The notes under the pieces: model-generated
What the model was told of the DNA's origin: nothing
Database searches by the model: none
What the model saw: only the letters and a program-made list of their open reading frames with translations
Shown here: positions 7,463-14,491 of the stretch, piece after piece
How the letters are laid out: each line of letters begins with the position of its first letter
Position numbering within the stretch: position 1 is the stretch's first letter
Source: an uncultured Clostridia bacterium
GTDB lineage: Bacteria > Bacillota > Clostridia > Oscillospirales > Ruminococcaceae
NCBI GenBank assembly: GCA_947175385.1
Contig: CAMWMN010000011.1
Coordinates: 1 to 36,409 of the forward strand
Reading direction: 5' to 3'
Length of the DNA stretch: 36,409 nucleotides
Position numbers and translations under genes: made by a program

Positions 7463-7491
7463 AAATCCGCGCTCGGGGAGAGCGCGGATTT
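7463..7491. terminator. Bidirectional intrinsic terminator
   Basis: The stem AAATCCGCGCT/AGCGCGGATTT (11 bp) has a CGGGG-type loop. It follows the SMI1/KNR4 stop and precedes the convergent LRR lipoprotein stop. T-rich sequence on both sides (TTGATTTTT on plus, A-run on the other) makes it usable in both directions. Confidence 0.85.
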
Positions 7492-7499
7492 GATTTTTA

Positions 7500-8156
7500 T
7501 CATCCGTTGATTGCTTTGTACAGATCTTCTATGTGTTGATAGTCATAGGAAGTTCCCTTGTATGTTGCGTTTATGCTTTCACAATGAGCAAAGGCGTCAT
7601 AGCCGATTTCGGTCACGCTGTCGGGAATGGTTATATTCGTAAGGCTTGAGCAATTATCAAAGGCATAGTCGCCGATTTTGGTAACGTTGCTCGGGATAGT
7701 TATGCTTGTAAGGTTCATACAGTTGACGAACGTACTTACACCGATTTCTGTCAGACCACTGCCGATAGTCACGCTTGCAAGCCCCGTGCAGTAATCAAAA
7801 ACGTGGTCGCCCATCTTAATTACACTATTGGGAATAGTTATGCTTGTAATGTCCGTAAGCCCCGCAAACGCTCCGTCTTCGAGCTTAACAACGGGACTCC
7901 CCTCCAGAGTATCGGGAATTATTACTCTTCTTGTTTCTCCCTCATAAACGGTTATCACCATACCGTTTAATTCGCTGTCAAATTTATATTTGAACCTGCT
8001 TTTGAACCCGCTGTCGGGCGTGCTGTTGTTTATAAGTCCGGACGAGGGCGAGTTGTTCGGTTTTTTGGTAGTTCCCGTGTTCCCGTTGTTTCCGCTGCAC
8101 GCTGTGAGAAGCATAATGCCAACCAAAGCCGCCGTCGTGAAGTTTTTTGCTTTCAT
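7500..8156 (-). CDS. BspA-type leucine-rich-repeat (LRR_5) lipoprotein, paralogue
   Basis: A 218-residue lipoprotein with lipobox L-T-A-C (Cys20), a short Asn/Ser/Thr-rich spacer, the lead-in YKFDSELNGMVITVYEG (~57-73), and about four LRR_5 repeats (~88-200). It is shorter than its paralogue at 5822-6730 by roughly two repeats and part of the spacer. The same ending (YKGxSYDYxHxxDL) is kept in both, so repeat number, not the frame, differs. The two probably arose by local duplication with the SMI1/KNR4 gene between them. AGGAGG lies before the start. Confidence 0.9.
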   Translation of the reverse strand: MKAKNFTTAALVGIMLLTACSGNNGNTGTTKKPNNSPSSGLINNSTPDSGFKSRFKYKFDSELNGMVITVYEGETRRVIIPDTLEGSPVVKLEDGAFAGLTDITSITIPNSVIKMGDHVFDYCTGLASVTIGSGLTEIGVSTFVNCMNLTSITIPSNVTKIGDYAFDNCSSLTNITIPDSVTEIGYDAFAHCESINATYKGTSYDYQHIEDLYKAING

Positions 8157-8240
8157 AAAAAGTTCCTCCTAAAATGATTTTGCAAGTCCCTCGTATATTT
8201 TGAGGGGGTGTTGCATACCTGCGCTGTAAAGTATATCGAT

Positions 8241-8269
8241 ATTATATCACATTGTATTGCGTTTTGCGA
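8241..8269 (-). promoter_or_regulatory. Promoter of LRR lipoprotein 2
   Basis: The minus strand shows -35 TCGCAA (8264-8269), a 17-base spacer and -10 TATAAT (8241-8246). The segment 8248-8279 matches 9615-9646 at 27 of 32 positions, so this promoter and that of the hydrolase share a common box. Confidence 0.65.
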
Positions 8270-8393
8270 TATACATAATTAACAAATTGTCGGGAAATTA
8301 TACGAAAAAATGTGAATTATGTGCAAAATATTAATGCGTGTACAGTTCTGTGTGCTTTTCCCCGACAAACTGAAAATTGAAATTATAAAGCTA

Positions 8394-8500
8394 TTAAGGA
8401 ATCGCTGATTAAATGGTTTTTACAAAATCTTAAGCCTTGTTTTATACAGTTCTCCCCGCCTGCGGCGAGGAGAACCGCAATTAAACCAGTGTTTCCTTAA
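8394..8500. repeat. Small palindromic element overlapping the hydrolase stop
   Basis: Ends TTAAGGAA...CGCTGATTAAATGGTTT and AAACCAGTGTTTCCTTAA are imperfectly complementary. A central hairpin GTTCTCC-CCGC/GAGGAGAAC lies at about 8449-8476. The right end supplies the TAA stop of the minus-strand hydrolase (8497-8499). No coding content. It resembles a MITE or REP-like unit; the preceding ~140 bases (8250-8393) hold nothing else I can identify. Confidence 0.5.
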
Positions 8501-9561
8501 TTTTGATGCTCCCCCTGTGCAATTTCATGCAATATATCTGAAAATTCCTCTGATTTTGACTCTAACAAACCATGTGTAGTATCTTTCATAATATACATTT
8601 TTTTACGTGGAGCATTTACCGATTCAAAATAATCTTGTGCAATCAGATAATTAGTCTGATAATCTTTATCGCCGTTTATATTATAAAATGGCATTTGATA
8701 ATCGGTTTTGCCAAGTAATGAGAATTTGTTAAATTCATCCGACCTCAAAAATTCAACATATACGCTATAATCTGAATTGATATAATTATAAAAATCTCCA
8801 AGTGAGTAGTATGGATTAAATACCTGTGCGGCAATCAGGTTATAATCTGTTCCATCAACAAGCATGTTATAGCCATATTTTTCCATTAGTGCATTTCTGG
8901 CCGCAAAATATTCTATTGAAAAACCACCAACATCCAATTTCTCAATGAGTCTCTTACTCTCTTCGTCGTTTCCCGACCATTTGATGGCTTCTTCCTTAAA
9001 GGCAATTTCATTCTGATAGAAGTCAACAAGCTGTCCTGTCCCTATATAACATTCGTAATATTCGGGATATTCAAGAGCAAGATTACACCCGAAATACGTT
9101 CCCCACGAATGACCAAGCAATGTTATCTTATCCTTGCCAAGATAGTCTAATAGAAATTTTGTCATTTCCACGCCGTCGCTCATCATGAGGTCATATGTCA
9201 ATGCGGTGTCATTCTGGTCAGAAGAATAGCTTTTTCCGCAATTTCTTTGATCCCACGTAACAACCGTGTACACATCAGACCATTTTCTGGTGAAGGCATA
9301 ATCATAAAGGCTTGTAGACGAGCCCGGCCCGCCATGCAGATATAATAAAACGGGGTTGTCTTTATCTTGTCCGTAAATACTTATCCACTGCTTTGTGCCG
9401 TTTATATCTACATATACTGTCTCATTTATACCGCCCTCAGGTGTTTGACCATAAATCCTCTGCCCGATAAATCGAACAATTAGAAAAAGTACAATGACAG
9501 CAGCAAGTACAATGAATATCCATTTCAGTATTTTGAAAATAACTTTCAAGAACTTTTTCAT
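8497..9561 (-). CDS. Membrane-anchored alpha/beta hydrolase (prolyl-iminopeptidase-like)
   Basis: A 354-residue S33-type hydrolase. An N-terminal membrane helix (~12-30) is followed by the fold: oxyanion motif H-G-G-P-G-S-S (76-82), a D-Q-R-N-x-G-x-S segment (~104-111), and nucleophile elbow G-H-S-W-G (150-154, Ser152). A C-terminal catalytic His lies in KDTTHGLL. The HGGPG and DQRxxGxS motifs are those of proline iminopeptidases and relatives, but acyl esters or other amides are possible. I start at the ATG at 9561 because GGGAGG lies just before it. An in-frame upstream start at 9636 has no ribosome site and would fall inside the promoter. Confidence 0.88.
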   Translation of the reverse strand: MKKFLKVIFKILKWIFIVLAAVIVLFLIVRFIGQRIYGQTPEGGINETVYVDINGTKQWISIYGQDKDNPVLLYLHGGPGSSTSLYDYAFTRKWSDVYTVVTWDQRNCGKSYSSDQNDTALTYDLMMSDGVEMTKFLLDYLGKDKITLLGHSWGTYFGCNLALEYPEYYECYIGTGQLVDFYQNEIAFKEEAIKWSGNDEESKRLIEKLDVGGFSIEYFAARNALMEKYGYNMLVDGTDYNLIAAQVFNPYYSLGDFYNYINSDYSVYVEFLRSDEFNKFSLLGKTDYQMPFYNINGDKDYQTNYLIAQDYFESVNAPRKKMYIMKDTTHGLLESKSEEFSDILHEIAQGEHQN

Positions 9562-9607
9562 TATATACCTCCCACAAAATTGATTTGTTGAATTGTTCGT
9601 CATTACC

Positions 9608-9636
9608 ATTATACCACATTGTATTGTGCTTTGCAA
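9608..9636 (-). promoter_or_regulatory. Promoter of the alpha/beta hydrolase
   Basis: Minus-strand -35 TTGCAA (9631-9636), a 17-base spacer and -10 TATAAT (9608-9613). The box contains the inverted repeat ACATTG...CAATGT, a possible operator. It is divergent to the XRE regulator gene 130 bases away. Confidence 0.75.
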
Positions 9637-9739
9637 TGTACATAACCCACAAATCGACGCGTTTTATTTTGGATTGTTTGTGCATATTTCATAAATTATT
9701 TGTATGAGGCTCCATAAATTGAAAGCAACAACGGGTTGC

Positions 9740-9768
9740 TTGATTTTTCAAAATCGCGGTGGTATAAT
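9740..9768 (+). promoter_or_regulatory. Promoter of the XRE/zinc-ribbon regulator
   Basis: TTGATT (9740-9745), a 17-base spacer and TATAAT (9763-9768). GAGGTGATG provides the ribosome site before the ATG at 9786. Confidence 0.75.
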
Positions 9769-9785
9769 ATCTATGAGGTGATGAT

Positions 9786-10235
9786 ATGGATACAAAAGAT
9801 GTTATACTTAAACTCCGAACCCAAAACGGATTATCCCAAGAAGAGCTTGCGGAAAAGGTTTATGTTACCCGTCAAGCTGTATCCCGCTGGGAAAACGGTG
9901 AAACCGTTCCGAACACGGAAACCTTGAAGCTGCTGTCAAAGCTGTTTGATGTGTCTATCAATACGCTTTTGGGGTCTCCGAGAAAGCTGATTTGCCAATG
10001 CTGCGGTATGCCGCTTGATGATTCCTCCATCAGCAAAGAGCCTGATGGCACATACAACGAGGAGTACTGCACATGGTGCTATGCCGATGGGAAATTCGTT
10101 TATACAAGTCTTGAGGAGCTGACCGATTTTCTTGTCGGACATATGTCAAATGATAATTTCTCCCCGGAACAGGCGCGGGAGTATTTTAACAAGATGCTGC
10201 CAACGCTTAATCATTGGAAACAGACGGAGGATTGA
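9786..10235 (+). CDS. XRE-family HTH regulator with C-terminal zinc ribbon
   Basis: A 149-residue protein. Residues 6-60 are a Cro/C1-type helix-turn-helix (LSQEELAEKVYVTRQAVSRWENG, then the common VPNTETLKLLSKLFDVSINTLLG). Residues 68-148 match the putative zinc-ribbon domain found fused to such regulators: C70-x2-C73-G-M-P-L, D-G-T-Y-N-E-E-Y-C95-x2-C98, then F-x-P-x-x-x-R-x-Y-F-N-x-x-L-P near the end. The gene is divergent from the hydrolase and may control it. The inducing signal is unknown. An inverted repeat but no clear terminator lies downstream (10335-10361). Confidence 0.88.
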   Translation: MDTKDVILKLRTQNGLSQEELAEKVYVTRQAVSRWENGETVPNTETLKLLSKLFDVSINTLLGSPRKLICQCCGMPLDDSSISKEPDGTYNEEYCTWCYADGKFVYTSLEELTDFLVGHMSNDNFSPEQAREYFNKMLPTLNHWKQTED

Positions 10236-10334
10236 GTTACAGTAAGACTGCGCAAAGGTGGGGATTATTCGCACTCGTATAGGACACGGTCTTGCACGAA
10301 AAATCTTCAAATTGTTTTTATTTTGTCAAATTCC

Positions 10335-10361
10335 GCAAAACGGCTGTACAAGCCGTTTTGC
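10335..10361. repeat. Perfect intergenic inverted repeat
   Basis: GCAAAACGGCT and AGCCGTTTTGC flank a five-base loop in the 180-base gap before the tRNA promoter. No T-run follows, so a terminator role is weak. Nothing else is recognised in 10236-10416. Confidence 0.5.
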
Positions 10362-10416
10362 GCTGCGTTGTTCCGCCTCTGCACGCCTTTTGCACAAAAT
10401 TTTTTCAAAAAACCCC

Positions 10417-10445
10417 TTGACAAATCCGAAAAGACGTGTTATAAT
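10417..10445 (+). promoter_or_regulatory. Strong promoter of the tRNA pair
   Basis: Consensus TTGACA (10417-10422), a 17-base spacer and TATAAT (10440-10445). It is preceded by an A/T-tract (AAAATTTTTTCAAAAAACCCC) of UP-element type. It sits 55 bases before tRNA-Thr. Confidence 0.9.
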
Positions 10446-10499
10446 GTAATAGTCACGAAGCGTGTCTGCGTTATCGCTTAAATGTGGCACGGAGCAAAT

Positions 10500-10575
10500 G
10501 CTGGTGTAGCTCAGTTGGTAGAGCAGCTGATTTGTAATCAGCAGGTCAGGGGTTCGAGTCCGTTCACCAGCTCCA
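10500..10575 (+). tRNA. tRNA-Thr (anticodon TGT)
   Basis: A 76-base cloverleaf. Acceptor GCTGGTG/CACCAGC, D-arm AGCTCAGTTGGTAGAGC, anticodon stem CTGAT-TTGTAAT-ATCAG with TGT, T-arm GGGGTTCGAGTCC, discriminator T, and an encoded CCA at 10573-10575. Confidence 0.95.
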
Positions 10576-10607
10576 CTTTGTTCGGATTTCGATCTGAACT
10601 TATATTA

Positions 10608-10693
10608 GGATGCGTTCCCGAGTGGCCAAAGGGGACAGACTGTAAATCTGTTGCGTTTTCGCTTCGGTGGTCCGAATCCACCCGCATCCACCA
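10608..10693 (+). tRNA. tRNA-Tyr (anticodon GTA), integration target
   Basis: An 86-base class II tRNA with a long variable arm. Acceptor GGATGCG/CGCATCC, anticodon stem CAGACTGTAAATCTG with GTA, T-arm GGTCCGAATCC, and an encoded CCA. Its 3' 50 bases (10644-10693) are repeated at 23849-23898, so the gene marks the left end of an integrated island. The intact copy is restored or retained at this end. Confidence 0.95.
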
Positions 10694-10695
10694 AT

Positions 10696-10747
10696 ATGAT
10701 TTAGAAAGTGCACATTTCTGAAAAGAAATGTGCACTTTCTAAATCAT
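10696..10747. repeat. Perfect 24-bp hairpin at the island's left edge
   Basis: ATGATTTAGAAAGTGCACAT (then TTCT) is followed by a GAAA loop and its full complement, three bases after tRNA-Tyr. It could end tRNA read-through or the minus-strand transcript entering from 11128, though the T-run is poor. Confidence 0.7.
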
Positions 10748-11128
10748 AAGGTATATATAACATGAAACGGTCGCCGCCCCGTGAGTTATAAATGCCGGTA
10801 GTGTTTCCATCTATGCGCACATTGGCATAACCTCTCGTCACAGGCAGTGAAATCTGAGGGATTCGTGTCGGTCTTCTCCTTCCTGCTTCTGCGGTTGATG
10901 TGGCTGCTTTGTGTAGATGCCTCACAGCGGCTACTCGCAGAATGCGTAGGTCCCAGACGGCAGGAGATCATCTGTTGTTGCGTGATGGGATTCAATTTGT
11001 AAGGTAAATACTCAAGGCTCAAAGCAGCACAATAAAGACGTTCGTAAAAGCCATTCAGAAATTGCAGTTTCTGTCTGCCTTGTGGAGTGTTCAAGCACCC
11101 CGCTAGGTTGCGGGCTTTTTTATTTACC
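10748..11128 (-). ncRNA. Possible noncoding RNA at the island's left end
   Basis: This 380-base stretch has no credible gene: minus-strand frames of 74 and 145 codons exist but overlap each other in different frames and have Cys/Arg/Ser-rich composition. A consensus minus-strand promoter (11135-11162) with a tRNA-promoter-like A-tract upstream would start a transcript at about 11128. That transcript would open with a CCCGC...GCGGG hairpin and run to the perfect hairpin at 10696-10747. I do not recognise RNase P RNA, tmRNA or SRP RNA in it. A plus-strand terminator in the same hairpin leaves the direction open. Confidence 0.35.
11094..11122 (+). terminator. Plus-strand intrinsic terminator
   Basis: The CCCGC/GCGGG stem with a TAGGTT loop is followed by CTTTTTTATTT. 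It would stop plus-strand transcription coming from the tRNA side before the DUF2726 gene. Confidence 0.6.
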
Positions 11129-11134
11129 TTTTTC

Positions 11135-11162
11135 GTTATACCATATTTTGGAGGATTGTCAA
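11135..11162 (-). promoter_or_regulatory. Strong minus-strand promoter
   Basis: TTGACA (11157-11162), a 16-base spacer and TATAAC (11135-11140). Upstream lies AAAATTTTGAAAAAACTTC then GGGGG, the same layout as the tRNA promoter and the promoter at 14387-14415. Confidence 0.7.
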
Positions 11163-11286
11163 GCCCCCTTTGAAGTTTTTTCAAAATTTTTCCTTTGGGG
11201 TTTTCGTGATATATGTAGCACAATCTCTTTTCAGGACTGAAAAAGAAAACTTGTTATAATTTAAGACAACTTTCAGGAGGTAAATT

Positions 11287-12798
11287 ATGAGCATTTTTGG
11301 ACGTAAGGAAATCGCACAACTTAAGAAAGAGCTTGAAACAAGTAATAAGAGGAATGAGGTCTTGCAATCAGAAGTTGCGGAATTTAAGGAGAAATACAGT
11401 CGATATTTTTCTGCTTTGAATCAATCTAACAAGGAGATTGAGAATTATAAATCGGAACTTTTGAAAGCTAATACAGAGGCTCATGATTACAAGAGAAAAT
11501 ATGCGGAACTTCTGGCTAACACTCCTGAATTTACGATTCCGGGGCAAATCTCGGCAGACGCAGCAGTTGAGGAATTAGCAAGACTGAAAGAAAAATGTGC
11601 GGATTATGAAAAAAGTTTGAACAATGTAAACCGTGAGAATGCGAAATACAGGCAGGATATATCCGTCCTTCGGGATAAGGTGAAGAAATTAGAAGACGAT
11701 TATAATGACCTTTTTAATTCCATAGAATTCGATGACGAGTGCAGAAACAATTCCTCCAAAACTAAGGATCCCTTTTATGAGATTGTAAACGATGTACGAG
11801 ACGAACCAAAACTGATGGCGTCAATATATCTGAGCAAAAAGGACTTTTTTTCGCCATATGAGTATAGAATGTATAATCTTTTGGAAAATATGATATACGA
11901 TTTTCGTGATGAGTTTGGTGATTTGGCTGTATTTTCGAAGATGAGGTTGGCTGATATAGTCGGACTTTTTGAGCAAAATTATAATACAGGAGAGCGTTCT
12001 TTTTGTGATTGCATTGGAAAAAATCCAAACAAAAAAGGTGTTTGCGAATTGATAGATAGATTTATGTCCAATTTTAACAATAACGATTATAAAAGGGCTT
12101 TTCTATTTCCGTTACTTCGTTCACACATTGATTTTCTTATATGTGATCACAACGAAGGCAAATCCAATCCGATTTTAGCCATAGAGGTACACGGTTCGGA
12201 ACACGATAGAAATTCGACCAATCCCGATTGGAAGCGTATACATAATGATAGCTTTAAGATATCACTGTTTAACCCTCAAAATAATGCAATGAAAATAAGG
12301 CTGTTGATAGTAAAAAACCAAGAGTTGAACAACGCAGAAAAATTGCGCAATAAAGTATATAAAGCAATTAAATTGTGCTTAGACTGTGAAAATATTATTG
12401 ATTTTGTCAAGGGAAAAAAGTGGAATAATGTAATATATAATAATCCTAAACGTATTTATGTTAATAACGAAGAAATTTTACTTACTGATAGTCAAGCAGA
12501 GGCACTTGAATCAATGGGTGCAATTCTGTCAAAATCGAAAGGGAATATTAGGCATTACGAATACAAGGGAGTGAAGTATGTGGAATTGGGAGAAAATCCA
12601 GTAAGTTCCTCATTACTACATAACAAATTCGCGGATAAGCTGATGGAGGAGTTAGATAAGGCGGGGATTAAATATCAAGCGAAATGTGCGAAAGAAACCG
12701 TGATTTCTGTTGCGACGGCCGATAAGCAGTCGTTTGACACAATCAAAAAAGACCTTACCAACAGTTTGAACAACAAGGGCAAACAAACCCAAACCTAA
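11287..12798 (+). CDS. Coiled-coil DUF2726 (restriction-endonuclease-like) protein
   Basis: A 503-residue protein. Residues ~5-150 are an extended coiled coil (KKELETSNKRNEVLQSEVAE and onward). Residues ~180-380 match DUF2726, a PD-(D/E)xK-like fold: KKDFFSPYEYRMYNLLENMI, then R-S-H-I-D-F-L-I and I-L-A-I-E-V-H-G (D and E-x-H as candidate metal ligands). A small C-terminal domain spans ~400-490. DUF2726 proteins are found in mobile elements and in defence or DNA-processing settings. AT-rich compared with the flanks. It is the only large plus-strand gene of the island. An extended -10 (TGTTATAAT, ending 11260) and CAGGAGG precede the ATG; a terminator follows. Nuclease activity is inferred only. 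Confidence 0.8.
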   Translation: MSIFGRKEIAQLKKELETSNKRNEVLQSEVAEFKEKYSRYFSALNQSNKEIENYKSELLKANTEAHDYKRKYAELLANTPEFTIPGQISADAAVEELARLKEKCADYEKSLNNVNRENAKYRQDISVLRDKVKKLEDDYNDLFNSIEFDDECRNNSSKTKDPFYEIVNDVRDEPKLMASIYLSKKDFFSPYEYRMYNLLENMIYDFRDEFGDLAVFSKMRLADIVGLFEQNYNTGERSFCDCIGKNPNKKGVCELIDRFMSNFNNNDYKRAFLFPLLRSHIDFLICDHNEGKSNPILAIEVHGSEHDRNSTNPDWKRIHNDSFKISLFNPQNNAMKIRLLIVKNQELNNAEKLRNKVYKAIKLCLDCENIIDFVKGKKWNNVIYNNPKRIYVNNEEILLTDSQAEALESMGAILSKSKGNIRHYEYKGVKYVELGENPVSSSLLHNKFADKLMEELDKAGIKYQAKCAKETVISVATADKQSFDTIKKDLTNSLNNKGKQTQT

Positions 12799-12827
12799 AC
12801 CTATGTCAAGTCAAATACTACATTCAC

Positions 12828-12926
12828 GTGTCACCAGCGACACAATTTCCAGAAGATTCCCCGCTTTCACAAGAGGGGGAATCTTTTTATTTTCAGTCCT
12901 GAAATTTTGTGTGTCACGGGTGACAC
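12828..12926. repeat. Two GTGTCAC...GTGACAC palindromes
   Basis: GTGTCACGGGTGACAC (12911-12926) is a perfect 7-bp inverted repeat with a two-base centre. GTGTCACCAGCGACAC (12828-12843) is the same site with one arm imperfect. They flank the terminator between two convergent genes. They could be protein-binding sites of the element. Confidence 0.45.
12855..12890 (+). terminator. Intrinsic terminator after the DUF2726 gene
   Basis: GATTCCCC...GGGGGAATC stem followed by TTTTTATTTT. Confidence 0.85.
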
Positions 12927-12967
12927 AAAAAATGCGGGGCAAACGCTCCGCTTTTTATACTTATGTA

Positions 12968-14182
12968 TCACCGCTTGTGACGATTTTGATTCGGCGGATT
13001 GCGGTGAGGCGGATTCTGAGCATTCCGTTCGCGGCACTTCTTTCTTGCTTCATCAAGCTTCTGCGACAGGGTTTTGGGCGGATTGGCTGCTTGAATGAAC
13101 TTCCTTTGTTCGTACATCTCCACTGTAAGTGCTGTGTTCTGCTTATGTAAAACCGCTATTTCATCGTCTTTCGCGTTGAGTTGTTCGTCTTTTTGGGCGA
13201 GCTGTTCATCACGTTCGGAAAGGGCTTGTTTCAATTCGGAAATCTCTCTTTTCGCGGATTTAAGCTCGCGGCGGCGATTTTCTACTCCCTCCTTGATTTT
13301 ATCAGCCCAGTTGTTAATGAGATTCGCGAGGGCTTGTCCGAACGAGAAACGCGGGGCGGTGAGGACGGCCGTGTTTCCAATTCCATCGGGGAGCGCGGAA
13401 AATTTGACAATATTGATGTTGTTTTGTGTGCCGCGTGTAGATGTGTAATTTGGGTGTACATACAAATTCTCTGTTTGTTTTGTTTTAAGGTTTATTTTGT
13501 CTTCCGTCAAAATTTTATATGGTCGTTCCTGCCCTATGTACAATTCCACTCCGTCTTGGAAAGCTGAGAAAATTTTCAAATGAATAGATGTTTTATCCTT
13601 ATTGTATCTGTCACAATACATAAAGAAATACATTTTTTCATTTGAATTACCTGTTGGAGTTGTGAGCAAATAATCGGCATTAATATCTACTTGTCTGTAT
13701 TTCCCATCAGGTGTTTTAATGAGAGTATTTGGTTTCTTCCATTTGTAGAAATCCCCTTTATAGGCTTCGGACAAAATTGATTCTATATTCTTTAATCTCT
13801 CAATGCGATTATTAATTGTATAACACTGTTGCGATTGGGGATTAAACGTTTTATTAATCGGCGACTCCAGAATCTTTCTATCCTCGGTGGTAAAATCCGA
13901 ATATTTTAACTTGCCGCTTAGTATACTCTCTAAAGCAGCACGTTTCAAACTGTTTTTATTTCTTACAAGCGTTTGGACTGTTGGAATATGGTCTAATCCG
14001 ACAACATGTGTAAATTCTGCCGGATTGACCGATATTACAAAAGATAACGCTTTGTTATTTTTTCCAACTGTAATTTTGAAACAGAAGTTTGAAACATTCT
14101 TAAATGATTGGGCAACCTCCAGAAAAGTTTGATTATCCGACGAAAACCACCCCCAATTATCAAAAAAGCCTTGATTTCTCAA
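12968..14182 (-). CDS. PBECR4-like nuclease domain protein with coiled-coil tail
   Basis: Up to 404 residues. Residues ~15-190 resemble the PBECR4 (phage barnase-EndoU-colicin-RelE-like) domain: F-C-F-K-I-T-V-G-K-x-x-K, F-T-H-V-V-G-L-D-H-I near 55, then Y-K-G-D-F-Y-K-W around 145. These are predicted RNases encoded by mobile elements and phages. Residues ~290-370 form a coiled coil (REISELKQALSERDEQLAQK). The last 30 residues are basic and Asn/Pro-rich. The start is unsatisfactory: the only in-frame start is a TTG at 14182, without a ribosome site and inside a terminator hairpin. The 5' end may therefore be lost or the gene silent. Confidence 0.6.
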   Translation of the reverse strand: MRNQGFFDNWGWFSSDNQTFLEVAQSFKNVSNFCFKITVGKNNKALSFVISVNPAEFTHVVGLDHIPTVQTLVRNKNSLKRAALESILSGKLKYSDFTTEDRKILESPINKTFNPQSQQCYTINNRIERLKNIESILSEAYKGDFYKWKKPNTLIKTPDGKYRQVDINADYLLTTPTGNSNEKMYFFMYCDRYNKDKTSIHLKIFSAFQDGVELYIGQERPYKILTEDKINLKTKQTENLYVHPNYTSTRGTQNNINIVKFSALPDGIGNTAVLTAPRFSFGQALANLINNWADKIKEGVENRRRELKSAKREISELKQALSERDEQLAQKDEQLNAKDDEIAVLHKQNTALTVEMYEQRKFIQAANPPKTLSQKLDEARKKCRERNAQNPPHRNPPNQNRHKR

Positions 14183-14380
14183 GGCTTTTTGGCATATTTT
14201 CTTTTCAGCATTTCCGCCTAGTAGGACTACGGTTCTTATGCAACCTCACAATAAGCTCCGCTTCGCCTTTGCCTACCCAAATTCGAAGTTTCATCACTTG
14301 CTCCCATCGCTACGACTGTTAAGTTTCGTCGTTGAGAGTCAGCTGCTTTCGCTGCCTGCATAACAGCTTTCACTGTTTCT
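14160..14380 (-). ncRNA. Stand-alone structured RNA, about 220 nt, family uncertain
   Basis: A complete small transcription unit on the minus strand: a consensus promoter (14387-14415), about 200 noncoding bases, and an intrinsic terminator AAGCCTTGA-GAAA-TCAAGGCTT followed by TTTTTG (14161-14188). The RNA contains several short GAAA-capped hairpins (AACAGTGAAAGCTGTT, GCAGCGAAAGCAGC), an ACGAC...GTCGT stem, GGCAAAGGCGAAGC and GTAGTCCTAC. GNRA-rich, multi-hairpin structure is typical of large structured bacterial RNAs; a raiA-type RNA is one guess, not a match I can prove. It sits between the phosphoesterase and PBECR4 genes of the island. Confidence 0.55.
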
Positions 14381-14386
14381 AAGTAT

Positions 14387-14415
14387 ATTATATGCTACTT
14401 TTTTGCGTTTGTCAA
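14387..14415 (-). promoter_or_regulatory. Strong promoter of the structured RNA
   Basis: Minus-strand TTGACA (14410-14415), a 17-base spacer and TATAAT (14387-14392), preceded by AAAATTTTGAAAAAGGGG of UP-element type. Confidence 0.85.
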
Positions 14416-14491
14416 CCCCTTTTTCAAAATTTTCTTGAAATTTTTTTCCATTCTGAAAAAGAAAAATCTGCGCGGATACACATAGCACCAT

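Noticed and set aside
10786-11223. A 145-codon minus-strand frame at the island's left end
   Set aside because: It begins upstream of the mapped promoter, overlaps another frame and has an unlikely composition; treated as possible noncoding RNA.
12803-13150. A 115-codon plus-strand frame after the DUF2726 gene
   Set aside because: It starts inside the terminator region and overlaps the 3' end of the PBECR4-like gene in antisense.
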